Assembly (NCBI GenBank): GCA_964545665.1
Contig: CAZJGF010000007.1
Span: 1-26,100 of the forward strand
DNA length: 26,100 nt
Direction: 5' to 3'
Source: CAZJGF01 sp964545665
Lineage (GTDB): Bacteria > Chloroflexota > Dehalococcoidia > GIF9 > AB-539-J10
The stretch's first letter is position 1. Every line of letters begins with the position of its first letter. Position numbers and translations under genes: made by a program. The notes below the pieces were generated by a model. It did no database searches. It saw only the letters and a list, made by a program, of their open reading frames with translations, and was not told where the DNA came from. This document shows positions 15,950 through 24,200 of the stretch, piece by piece.

Positions 15950-16905
15950 AACAGGATGACAACCTGGCTGAGGCCATAAAGCTAGAAGGCGTCACCAAAA
16001 TTCTCGGTAATAGGCAGATCCTCAAGGATATTGATCTTGCCGTGAAGATAGGTGACATCTTCGGCTACCTGGGGCCCAACGGCGCCGGCAAGACTACCAC
16101 TATCAGAGTCATCTTAGGGCTCCTTTCGCCCAATTCGGGCAAAGCATACATTTTGGGCAAGGATGCCCAGGATGATGCTGCTAGAGAAAAGGTTGGCTTC
16201 GTCCTCGAAGCCGATGGACTCTACGATAACCTCACCGCCTATGAAAACCTGGATTACTACTGCCAGATCTATGGCGTGCCTCAGTCCCAAGCTAAGGAGA
16301 GAATTAAAGAGATGCTCCAGCTTGCAGATCTCTGGGATAGGGAATCGGACAAGGTTTCCACCTACTCTAAGGGAATGAGGCAGAAGCTGGCGCTGGCACG
16401 AGCCATGGTCCATGAGCCCAACCTTCTCATCCTGGATGAGCCCACCGCTGCTGTTGACCCCACAGGTCAGATGGAAGTAAGACAAATCATTCTCAATCTA
16501 GCACAGAGGGGCAAGACCATTTTATTAAGCTCTCACAATCTGGATGAAGTCCAGCGAATCTGCAACCGCATTGCTTTGATTGATAAGGGAGAGATAGAGC
16601 TTTATGGAGAGCTGGAGGCGCTGAGGAGAGAGATGGGGCGAAGGGAAGTGGTGATAGAAACGGGGATAACAGCCACAGAGCAAGCTCAAAAACTTGATGG
16701 CCTTCTGGCTGAGCTTGAAGCCTTGCCTTATGTGACAAGCTGCCGCAGGGAGGCTCAACAACTGCGGCTCCAATTGGATGGTCATGGTGATGTCTCTGAA
16801 ATAGTAGCTATGCTCTCCCACAAGGGCATAGGTGTGGAGGAGATAACCAAAGGTGAAGTATCCCTGGAAGAAATTTACGCCAAGGTGACAAAGGGAGGGG
16901 AGTGA
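15946..16905 (+). CDS. ABC transporter ATP-binding protein (ABC-2 type)
   Basis: A 319-residue cytoplasmic ATPase of the DrrA/CcmA-like export class. Walker A is GPNGAGKT (43-50), the signature region is YSKGMRQKLALARAM with the C-loop at 141-147, Walker B with catalytic glutamate is LLILDEP (160-166, E165), and the switch histidine is H197 in LSSHNLDE. The last 80 residues form a separate C-terminal domain common in this class. The GTG start overlaps the previous stop codon by four bases, with AGAGGG upstream, so it is coupled to the NAD-salvage fusion. It pairs with the permease that follows. The cargo is unknown. Confidence 0.92.
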   Translation: MKQDDNLAEAIKLEGVTKILGNRQILKDIDLAVKIGDIFGYLGPNGAGKTTTIRVILGLLSPNSGKAYILGKDAQDDAAREKVGFVLEADGLYDNLTAYENLDYYCQIYGVPQSQAKERIKEMLQLADLWDRESDKVSTYSKGMRQKLALARAMVHEPNLLILDEPTAAVDPTGQMEVRQIILNLAQRGKTILLSSHNLDEVQRICNRIALIDKGEIELYGELEALRREMGRREVVIETGITATEQAQKLDGLLAELEALPYVTSCRREAQQLRLQLDGHGDVSEIVAMLSHKGIGVEEITKGEVSLEEIYAKVTKGGE

Positions 16906-17657
16906 TGAGAAAGGTAACAGTGATAATGAAAAAGGATTTGAGGGAAACCCTGCGCACCAAGGCTTTCTATGGCAGCATGGGGATAGTCATATTTGTCCTG
17001 GTAGCGCTAGCCGCGGGTCTCGGAAGGAACATCGACGCCGTAATAGAACAAGAAACATCGCTAGCAGAAATAACTTCAGCTATTCAACCTCTCATGGGCA
17101 CTACCGCCTTCACGCTTTCCCTTATGCTCATGCTACTGTTCTGCATGTATACCAACGCCTATGCGCTTACCATGGAGAAGGTGAAGCGCTCCATTGAGTC
17201 TTTACTATGCACACCTCTCAGCCTGAGGCAAATTTGCCTCGGAAAAAGCTTGGCAGTGTTTTTGCCCAGTGTGATTTTAGGTCTGTTATTCACCTTTGGC
17301 GGCGTAGTTGGCATAAATCAATTTTTCATACTTCCTAAGTTAGGGCACTTTGTTATGCCCGGCGCAGCTCCAATAGTAGCAATCTTGATTATTGTGCCGC
17401 TTATCGTCTTTATCTTTGCCTCTCTGATGATAGCGCTACAGCTCATAATTACCAATATACACTGGATCAATGCTGCCCTCATAGGGCTGGTAGTTGCTAT
17501 TATGTTCGGGCTTTCCCCTCCCGTTTTGGAGTTTGGCCCTGCATCCTGGAGCATCGTCTTCATCTCCTTAGGAGTCGCTGCTGCCCTAGCGTTGGTGACA
17601 ATTTACCTTGCTCGCTTGGTCACCAAGGAAAGAATCGTGCTCAGCAGCAAAGGATGA
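16905..17657 (+). CDS. ABC-2 type transporter permease
   Basis: A membrane protein of 250 residues with about six hydrophobic helices (near residues 25-45, 90-110, 130-152, 170-192, 203-222 and 225-243) and a cytosolic N-terminus KVTVIMKKDLRETLRTKAF typical of ABC-2 permeases. The short segment EKVKRSIESLLCTPLSLRQICLGKSLA after the second helix is the usual coupling loop of this family. The ATG at 16905 overlaps the TGA of the ATPase gene by one base, and GGAGGGG lies at 16894-16900. With the ATPase it would form an exporter; nothing in the sequence identifies the cargo. Confidence 0.88.
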   Translation: MRKVTVIMKKDLRETLRTKAFYGSMGIVIFVLVALAAGLGRNIDAVIEQETSLAEITSAIQPLMGTTAFTLSLMLMLLFCMYTNAYALTMEKVKRSIESLLCTPLSLRQICLGKSLAVFLPSVILGLLFTFGGVVGINQFFILPKLGHFVMPGAAPIVAILIIVPLIVFIFASLMIALQLIITNIHWINAALIGLVVAIMFGLSPPVLEFGPASWSIVFISLGVAAALALVTIYLARLVTKERIVLSSKG

Positions 17658-17699
17658 GATTGGCAAATAGCTCGGCTCCCAGATTCCCTATCCTAGTGT

Positions 17700-18737
17700 T
17701 TACCTATTAAAGCCGCTACCTTCAATCTCCACAACATTGCCACTGATGTTTGCTTTGACGCCGAGGAATTTCTCAATCAGCCAAAGGTTCGTTTCAACGT
17801 GCTCGGTGATTCTGGGGACCGAGTATCTGGTAGTCCCTTCAGCTAAGCCAGCGTAGATTATGAGCTGGTCAGCTACATATCTATCCACTGCAGCACCAGT
17901 TTCAACATCCTCTATAAAGCTGTGGGCCACATATCTTCCAATGGACTCTGAGCTCCTGCCCGGCCTTCCTGCTCTATCCGCGCCGATTAAACCGCCCGAG
18001 CTTGTCTCAGCATATATCGCCAGGGCAGCACCTTCCTGAAGCGAGCTTTCCTCGTAGATTTCCTCGATTTCAGCCTTATAGCCACGAGAGCCTAATATCT
18101 TCTGACATTCTCTTGCCATTCTGTGGCTCACTTTTCTCTCCCTCAAATGGGAGGACAGGGCAATTCCCTTAGTATCGAGTATATGATCTTGCTCAGTGAG
18201 AACTAGAGGTTTTAATTTCTCTACCGGCTCAACCTCGATTTCTATAACCCCAGCGCCTCGCGGCACATAGCCAGGCCGAATTATGTCAAGCTCGGCATTT
18301 ATGCCCATTTGCCTCAACAGAGGAAGGAGTACGAATTTCATGTGATAGGCCGAGGGAGCAAAATCCTGGAATAGCCCACCTCCCAACCTGAATTTGGATG
18401 GCTTCTCAGCAAAGCAAGCTAACGGCAGAAGAGTTTGTGCCATCATAGTGGTTGAGCCTGCTGTTCCTATATCCCAGTGATACTCCCCTCCTTTAAACCT
18501 TTCCTGGGGGCTATAGGTAATCTCCTTAGAACCCACCTCGGCATTGTTCACCGCACCATGACACATTTCCTGGCAAGCCTGGATAACCCTAACATGCTGT
18601 GCCCGTAGCCCTGGCTTATCCCTCTTTGCCCTGATATTCTCTACTTTTATCTCTTTGCCCAGCAAGCTGGCCAAAGCTACAGAGTAGCGCACTATGGTTC
18701 CGCTTCCCGACTTTGCCCCACCATCAACGCTTATCAT
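17700..18737 (-). CDS. rtcA: RNA 3'-terminal phosphate cyclase-like protein, divergent signature
   Basis: RtcA enzymes convert an RNA 3'-phosphate into a 2',3'-cyclic phosphate using ATP. The 345-residue length and blocks KPGLRAQHV (42-50), WDIGTAGSTTMMAQTLLP, FRLGGGLFQDFAPSAYH and ITEHVETNLWLIEKFL fit the family, and the adenylated histidine appears kept as H313. However, the N-terminal signature, normally GEGGGQ, reads KSGSGT here: the conserved Glu and Gln are Ser10 and Thr14. Activity may therefore be altered. The start has AAAGGG upstream, only 15 bases before the assembly gap, so any upstream neighbour is hidden. It converges on the ABC permease and has no visible RtcB partner. Confidence 0.85.
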   Translation of the reverse strand: MISVDGGAKSGSGTIVRYSVALASLLGKEIKVENIRAKRDKPGLRAQHVRVIQACQEMCHGAVNNAEVGSKEITYSPQERFKGGEYHWDIGTAGSTTMMAQTLLPLACFAEKPSKFRLGGGLFQDFAPSAYHMKFVLLPLLRQMGINAELDIIRPGYVPRGAGVIEIEVEPVEKLKPLVLTEQDHILDTKGIALSSHLRERKVSHRMARECQKILGSRGYKAEIEEIYEESSLQEGAALAIYAETSSGGLIGADRAGRPGRSSESIGRYVAHSFIEDVETGAAVDRYVADQLIIYAGLAEGTTRYSVPRITEHVETNLWLIEKFLGVKANISGNVVEIEGSGFNR

Positions 18738-18752
18738 CTGCTACCCTTTCCC

Positions 18753-18852
18753 NNNNNNNNNNNNNNNNNNNNNNNNNNNNNNNNNNNNNNNNNNNNNNNN
18801 NNNNNNNNNNNNNNNNNNNNNNNNNNNNNNNNNNNNNNNNNNNNNNNNNNNN
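18753..18852. other. Assembly gap of 100 N
   Basis: Exactly 100 undetermined bases, the conventional length for a scaffold gap of unknown size. It removes the start of the first PAC2 gene and most of the region upstream of the rtcA-like gene. The order and distance of the two sides rest on scaffolding, not on contiguous sequence. Confidence 0.98.
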
Positions 18853-18853
18853 T

Positions 18854-19588
18854 GGCCTGTTGAAAGAGCTACAGTTTCCCAGTAACAAATTCTATTATCA
18901 GAGGCTTGAAAAGAAGGATTTAATATTCTTTATCGGAGAAAAACAGCCAAGCGAAGGAGACAGAATGTATGCTACGGGAGAAAAGGCTTACCGGATAGCC
19001 AACCTGGTCTTAGATGTAGCAGAAAAGTTTGGCTGCCACAGAATTTATACTTCAGGTGCCTGTGTTTCAGCCGTTCACCATGCTATGAGACCAAGAGTTG
19101 TTTCAGCGCTAAGCTCTGACAGGTTAGCAGAGGAAGTATCCAGGTATCCAAATACAATTTTAATGAGTGAAATCGGAGGCAGGGAGAATGAGGGGGTTAT
19201 CACTGGACTAAATGGTCTCTTGCTGGCAGTGGCCAAAAAGAGGGGGTTGGAAAGTATCTGCCTGATGGGCGAGATACCAGACTGGCTTTCTGGGTCTCCC
19301 TTTCCCTATCCCAAGGCTTCAAAGTCAGTGCTCGAGGTCTTTGCCGATATTCTGGGAATCAGGATTGATCTTACTGTTCTCGATGAAATGACCGCCCAGA
19401 TAGAAGGGATTGTTGAAAAGATTTATGAAGAATTCCCTCCAGAAATAAGGGAGCGCTATGACCAGAGAAAATTCGTTGCTCAAGCTGAGCCAGCAGGAAT
19501 AACTGAACAGGATGCCAGGTGGATTAAAGAGCATATCAACGGATTCTTTAAGGAGGGGGGAGAGCAGGGTGGAAAAAGGTCTACTTGA
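18854..19588 (+). CDS. PAC2-family protein, 5' end lost in the gap
   Basis: About 244 residues remain of a PAC2 (proteasome assembly chaperone 2-like, ATP-grasp-associated) family member; perhaps 30-50 N-terminal residues lie in the gap. The visible part contains DLIFFIGEKQPSEGDRMYATGEKAYRIANLVLDVAEKF, the IYTSGACVSAVHHAMRP strand-turn, GLNGLLLAVAKKRGLESICLMGEIP, and FPYPKASKSVLEVF. The C-terminus has an acidic helical tail. Function in bacteria is not established. A second PAC2 gene overlaps its last 20 bases, so the two are likely made together and may form a heteromer. Confidence 0.85.
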   Translation, partial: GLLKELQFPSNKFYYQRLEKKDLIFFIGEKQPSEGDRMYATGEKAYRIANLVLDVAEKFGCHRIYTSGACVSAVHHAMRPRVVSALSSDRLAEEVSRYPNTILMSEIGGRENEGVITGLNGLLLAVAKKRGLESICLMGEIPDWLSGSPFPYPKASKSVLEVFADILGIRIDLTVLDEMTAQIEGIVEKIYEEFPPEIRERYDQRKFVAQAEPAGITEQDARWIKEHINGFFKEGGEQGGKRST

Positions 19589-20387
19589 GCTCTATCAGAC
19601 TCCCCAACTACAAAACCCGTCTTTGCTCGTTGGTTGGCAGACGCATGATGTCGGGAAATTAACTTCCAGAATTGTCCATTTTTTGACCGAGCAACTGGGA
19701 GGCCAGAGGATTGCTGAAGTCAAGCCTTCGGGCTTTTTCCCGTTAGGAGGAGCGGCATTCAAGGGCAACTTTATCCAGGTCCCAGAAAGCCAGTTCTGGG
19801 CCTGTGAGAAAAGCAATCTGTTGATTTTCAAAAGTGAGGAACCTAAATACGAATGGTATAAATTCTTGACTGCTGTCCTGGATTTTGCCGAGCATTATTG
19901 TCAGTCCAAAGAGCTATATACCATCAGCGCGAGGCACTCTCTCAGCGCCCATACTACTCCTCGGATAATACTGGCGGTTTACAACCAGCCGGCGTTCCAA
20001 AAAACACTCCAGGACTATGAGCTAGAAGATATGACCTGGGAAGGACGGCCAGCTATAAGCAGTTACCTTCTGTGGGTGGCTGAAAGGAGAAATATCCCTG
20101 GGGTGAGCCTCTGGCCCGAGATACCATTTTACCTGGCTGCTAGAGAAGACCCCTCAGCAGCAAAGCTCACCCTTTCTTTCCTGGACAGGAGATTCAACCT
20201 GGGGCTGGACTTCGGAGAGTTTGACCTGGAGATAAGAGACCAGTATGAGAGAATAGCCCAGCTAAGGAGAGAAAACGCCGAAATCGACAGATCTATCAAC
20301 CGGCTCGAAAGCGGCCTCAGCCTGAGTGAACAGGAGCAGGTGAAATTGGCCAGAGAGGTATACGAAGTTCTCCAAAAAAGAGGCTGA
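19569..20387 (+). CDS. PAC2-family protein, second of a tandem pair
   Basis: A 272-residue relative of the preceding gene, diverged from it. It keeps the PAC2 layout: LLVGWQTHDVGKLTSRIVHFLTEQLGG, FKSEEPKYEWYKFLTAVLDFAEHY, the strand ELYTISARHSLSAHTTPR, and SSYLLWVAERRNIPGVSLWPEIPFYL, then a charged C-terminal helix rich in E, R and L (IRDQYERIAQLRRENAEIDRS) that is likely a coiled coil. The start is a GTG at 19569 with AGGAGGGG at 19551-19558; an upstream ATG at 19512 lies within the previous gene and adds non-family residues. It ends 50 bases before the converging hicA. Confidence 0.85.
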   Translation: MEKGLLELYQTPQLQNPSLLVGWQTHDVGKLTSRIVHFLTEQLGGQRIAEVKPSGFFPLGGAAFKGNFIQVPESQFWACEKSNLLIFKSEEPKYEWYKFLTAVLDFAEHYCQSKELYTISARHSLSAHTTPRIILAVYNQPAFQKTLQDYELEDMTWEGRPAISSYLLWVAERRNIPGVSLWPEIPFYLAAREDPSAAKLTLSFLDRRFNLGLDFGEFDLEIRDQYERIAQLRRENAEIDRSINRLESGLSLSEQEQVKLAREVYEVLQKRG

Positions 20388-20437
20388 AGTTGGCTCAGCT
20401 TGATCACTGCGGAATAGCAGGCCTATAGTTCCACTCC

Positions 20438-20659
20438 CTACTTCATTGCTCTGAGGAACTCTTCAACTGTTATACCAGCACGAGCGATTAGTTCTCTTAA
20501 CGTTCCTTTTGCAACCTCTTTGTGATCAGGAACTGATAGTGTTGCAATGTGACCTTCTTTTACCAGAATAATGTGATCGCCTTTGTGGCGCGCTACTTCC
20601 CAGCCCTGCTTTTCAAAAACCTTCGCCACTTCGCGCCCACTGAGAAGGGGAAGTTTCAT
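20438..20659 (-). CDS. hicA: HicA-family mRNA interferase toxin
   Basis: A 73-residue double-stranded RNA-binding-fold toxin that cleaves mRNA during translation. The start MKLPLLSGREVAKVFEKQGWEVARHKGDHIIL is typical of HicA/YcfA; the catalytic histidine is H29 in KGDHIIL (the usual motif is GSH, here GDH). The C-terminus LRELIARAGITVEEFLRAM is also standard. The ATG overlaps the hicB stop codon by one base (TAATG), so the antitoxin is first and the two are coupled. Confidence 0.9.
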   Translation of the reverse strand: MKLPLLSGREVAKVFEKQGWEVARHKGDHIILVKEGHIATLSVPDHKEVAKGTLRELIARAGITVEEFLRAMK

Positions 20660-20865
20660 TAAACCAGAACCTCTATTTCACGTGTAGCAACAGTCAAAGG
20701 CATCCCTCTCTCCGCTCGCACCTCCAAACATTGCTTAATAGCATCCTCAATGTTCTCTAATGCCTCTTGTTCCGTTTTGCCTTGACTTATGCACCCTGGA
20801 ATACTTGGACATTCGGCAATAAACATGCCGTCTTCATCCTGTTCAATGGTTATGACGAACTTCAT
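20659..20865 (-). CDS. hicB: HicB-family antitoxin, short form
   Basis: A 68-residue antitoxin that blocks HicA. The degraded RNase H-like fold is seen in FVITIEQDEDGMFIAECPSIPGCISQGKTEQEALENIEDAIKQCL. It ends shortly after IEVLV, so the C-terminal ribbon-helix-helix or helix-turn-helix DNA-binding domain of longer HicB proteins is absent. An excellent ribosome site, AAGGAGGG, lies just upstream of the ATG. Upstream is a possible -10 box and an inverted repeat. Confidence 0.9.
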   Translation of the reverse strand: MKFVITIEQDEDGMFIAECPSIPGCISQGKTEQEALENIEDAIKQCLEVRAERGMPLTVATREIEVLV

Positions 20866-20918
20866 AGCTCCCTCCTTCTTGACTTTACCAGCCTGACAAC
20901 CAATTTTCGCCTAGCACC

Positions 20919-20957
20919 AGTATAAAGGTAGAAACTCACACCAACTTAGGAGTGTGA
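20919..20957 (-). promoter_or_regulatory. Possible hicBA promoter with an operator-like inverted repeat
   Basis: On the minus strand TATACT (20924 to 20919) is a good -10 box, about 50 bases before the hicB ATG; no good -35 is visible. The inverted repeat TCACAC (20936-20941) / GTGTGA (20952-20957), with a 10-base spacer, covers the place where the -35 and spacer would be, as an operator would. The binding protein is unknown. Confidence 0.35.
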
Positions 20958-20989
20958 CAGTATAGAATCGCTACGGATGCCCTATGTTC

Positions 20990-21157
20990 TTACATTCTTG
21001 TTCTTAGGCCTCCATCTATAATCTCTATTTCATGTTTCCCAAACCTCGACCCCATCAAATTCCATAACACCCTCTCATTGATAAGCTTATCCTTGTAGAG
21101 GTTAGCGATCATCTGCAATTTGGTTAATGGTTTGCCCTTAACCTTTCCATTTGCCAA
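20990..21157 (-). CDS. Small hypothetical protein, 55 aa
   Basis: An unrecognised small open frame, reading (M)ANGKVKGKPLTKLQMIANL near the start and ending in GGLRTRM. It begins with TTG at 21157, preceded by GGGGAGGTG at a good distance, the main reason to think it is translated. The protein is basic and probably helical in the middle (LINERVLWNLMGSRF). It overlaps the end of the preceding small frame by 20 bases, so the two could also be one gene split by a frameshift. No function can be assigned. Confidence 0.4.
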   Translation of the reverse strand: MANGKVKGKPLTKLQMIANLYKDKLINERVLWNLMGSRFGKHEIEIIDGGLRTRM

Positions 21158-21257
21158 CGGTTAGCACCTCCCCAGAATAATTGTCACTCGAAATATATCC
21201 ATTTATAGCTAGGTTCAAAATCATCTGAACCAGTAGAGCTTCTCTAGTTTTTAACAT
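21138..21257 (-). CDS. Very small hypothetical protein, 39 aa
   Basis: A short open frame 32 bases after the restriction-methylation gene, starting MLKTREALLVQMILNLAING and ending VGKWKG. The ribosome site is poor: GGAAGG touches the ATG, and AGGAG lies about 14 bases upstream. The hydrophobic and helical N-terminal composition looks more protein-like than random. It may be the first half of a broken gene whose second half is the adjacent 55-residue frame. Confidence 0.22.
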   Translation of the reverse strand: MLKTREALLVQMILNLAINGYISSDNYSGEVLTVGKWKG

Positions 21258-21289
21258 CCTTCCATGGCCAGCTCCTAACTTTAAGGTTA

Positions 21290-24200
21290 TCAAATAGCAT
21301 TAACGTTAATGGTTTCCCTTTCAATATGCGGATACAAGCTGTCTATTTCTTGCTGAACTTCTATAGTCTTTTTCAACGCAGTGACCACCTGGCAATAATG
21401 TTTTATATCTTCAAGGGATAATTTTCGCCCCTTCCTATCCTTAAGCCACTTATCCAAGACTTGGTAACCACCGATTTGGTATTCCCAAGCCTCTTTATCT
21501 ATCCCCTCGAAGTATTGGCCGTCGTTGATGTAAACTCGTTTCCTCTCTTCATTGTACCTTGGCTTCTCAACATGATTATCGCCGCCACCCTGAAATCTGG
21601 CAATGGGATTATCTAGCTCTGCCGACTTCAATAAATGCAAGTCAACGAGCTGTTTACCATATTTGCCCGTTCTGCTAAATAGTTCGTAATCTTTGCCAAA
21701 AGGCACCCTAGGAAAATCAATTTTCAAGAACTCGGCGTATTTATTACGATAAATGCTAGAATAAAGGACTCCATATATGTAATGGAATATGTCCAGCGGC
21801 ATTGACTCCTTGCCGTAAGCTTCAGCTAGAGATTCGAGCAACTTGGGATCGAGATTCGGCCTCCTCTCTTGAGCTTCCTCGTGGCTGAACATATCCCCTT
21901 TGTCTGAGTAGAGATAAAGAGGAAAATTAACATTGCCGCCTCGATAGAACAAATTGAAATCCTCGATAAATTCTGAGCAAAAGACGATGTTCCAGGGTTT
22001 TTCAAGTCCAACGACTTGTCCTGCCCTACCAACACAAATAGCCAAATTCTCCTTCATCATGTGGTGCATGACTTCTTTGCGGGAGCGTTCAATAAGCTCA
22101 TCATGGTAAAATATCCACCTGACATCGAAGGGGCGATAAAGAGTTTGTGTTATTGCCTCTTGCCAATTTTCATCTTCGCTCACTGCTTCCCTTGACTTGG
22201 TTAGTTTCCAATTTGCCTTATCTTTCAGCCCAAATGCCTGACAGATAGCGTCATCCGATAGTTCTTTGTCGCGAAAGACTTCAATTCGCCCCACCAAATC
22301 TTGTCTGTCAGAATCGACGACAAAGTTATCTCTAGAAGTAACAAGGCCAACGCTATTCACCGGGAAAATATCCGTTACCTTAGGATACCTGTTGTAAGCT
22401 TCCAGAAACGCTTCTTCCCTAGGAATGAAGAGATAGAATTCAGATTTTGGTTTTATTTCCTGCCACTCAGTCGTTTTGATACCGTTTTTTGAAAGCCAAT
22501 TGTATTTATCTTCTCGCAAGCCCCAGCATTCAGAATGGAAAACCTTCTTCTCCAAACCCTTCTTTCTGATAAACAGTGAAATGGCGACTCCTTGCTGGAT
22601 ATCGAAAACGTTTTCATCTTTAGAGCCATCAGGGCATTTTTCCTTCTTCAAGCTATTACCATGTAAGTCAAGCACATAGATCTCATCGAAACTATTCATC
22701 AAGGACTGCCGCATCCCCCTAAAGGTTGGGTTGTCCAAATAGCTGTGATTTGTTATGAATCCCAGGACTCCCTCACCATTTTGGTCTATCTTCCACTGGG
22801 CAAAGCGAACAAACTTGACGTAGTCATCTTGAAGCCACTTTGGGTTTCTCTCACCAAGCCATTGGCCATCTACTACTTTGTAATATTCTATTAACTCTCC
22901 AATCCAGGTTTTCTGCTTTATTTTCATTTTCCGCTTTGCTTCTTTTGCCTGCGGAATCAGCTTGTAACCACCATGTAGCTTATCCTCTTGAATTTGGAAA
23001 TTAGTTATATATCTGTTCCCCTTTTCAACGGTCATTTCTTTTTCACTTAAATTTGCTGATGTTCCTGAATATGGAGGATTTCCCAGAATAACCAAAATGG
23101 GCTTTTCTTTCTTCACTTTGCCAGCGAGGTGTGATTCTTCAGCCAAGGACGACATTCCGGGAAGAACAGTTTGCTCCAGTTCCTCCATTTCCAAGGTATT
23201 GGTAAGATAGAACTTGAACCTCTCATCCTCGACAAGCCTATAGCCTAATTCTTCTAATAAGAATGCAATCTTCAAATGTCCTATGGCATAAGGAGCCATC
23301 ATCAACTCAAAAGCCAAGAAGTTCTTCAAGATATGCTCTTTAACAAAACTCCTCTTTGCACCTTCCCCATATTTGGCAGTGAATTCCTCTGCCGCCAATT
23401 TGCTTGCTTCGGCAAGGAAAGTTAAGGTGCCGGCAGCGGGGTCAAGAACAGTCACGCCCTTGGAGGCAAAACCAATATCCTTGTCAAAGCACTCTTTAAG
23501 GATGCTATTTAAGGAACGAACGATATAGGAAACTACCGATTCAGGGGTATAATAAACGCCTCTTCTTTCCCTCTCCTCAGGGTTGTATTCAGCTAGAAAG
23601 GTCTCGTAAAAATAGTAAACAGGGTCTTTTCCCTTTCCCTCTCGATAGAACTTACCCAGGATCTCATTGACATCAGCTACCGATAGAACCCCGGAGATGT
23701 CATCTACAATCCATTCCATCTGCCTGGGTAATTCCCCTAAGGAGATAAACCTGAAAACATCCCGCAAGATGCCGATAGTTCGAGGAATGTAATCGTAAGC
23801 CAGCTTGCGGTTAAAGCCATTTTCGCAGCGAGTGCGGGCAGCAAAAAGCCCGTAGGTAATAGTTTGCGCATAGAGATCAGCAAAGCCATCCTTGGTCAGC
23901 CCTGCGATAAGATATTTCTGAAATGCTTCATAGAATCCAATGATGGGGGCTTTGTCCCCCTTTAATTCCTCCAAAATGACTTGCTCTTTTAAGAACTTAG
24001 TCCTTTTTGCCAATTCGACGGCTAAGGATTCTGCCGTATATACTTTAGGAAGCGAGAAGGAGAAGAACTTATCCAGCAGATTGAGGAAATTATCCTTATT
24101 CTCCACAGGAGGAACTGTTCTTAATTCATGAATAATAAAAGGCCTAGCCAGCAAGACCGTATCAATCAGCTCTCCATTCCGATAGAGGCGAAATTCAAAG

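Noticed and set aside
18694..18885. Open frames reading through the N gap.
   Set aside because: They exist only because N codons are not stops; no protein can be inferred across the gap.
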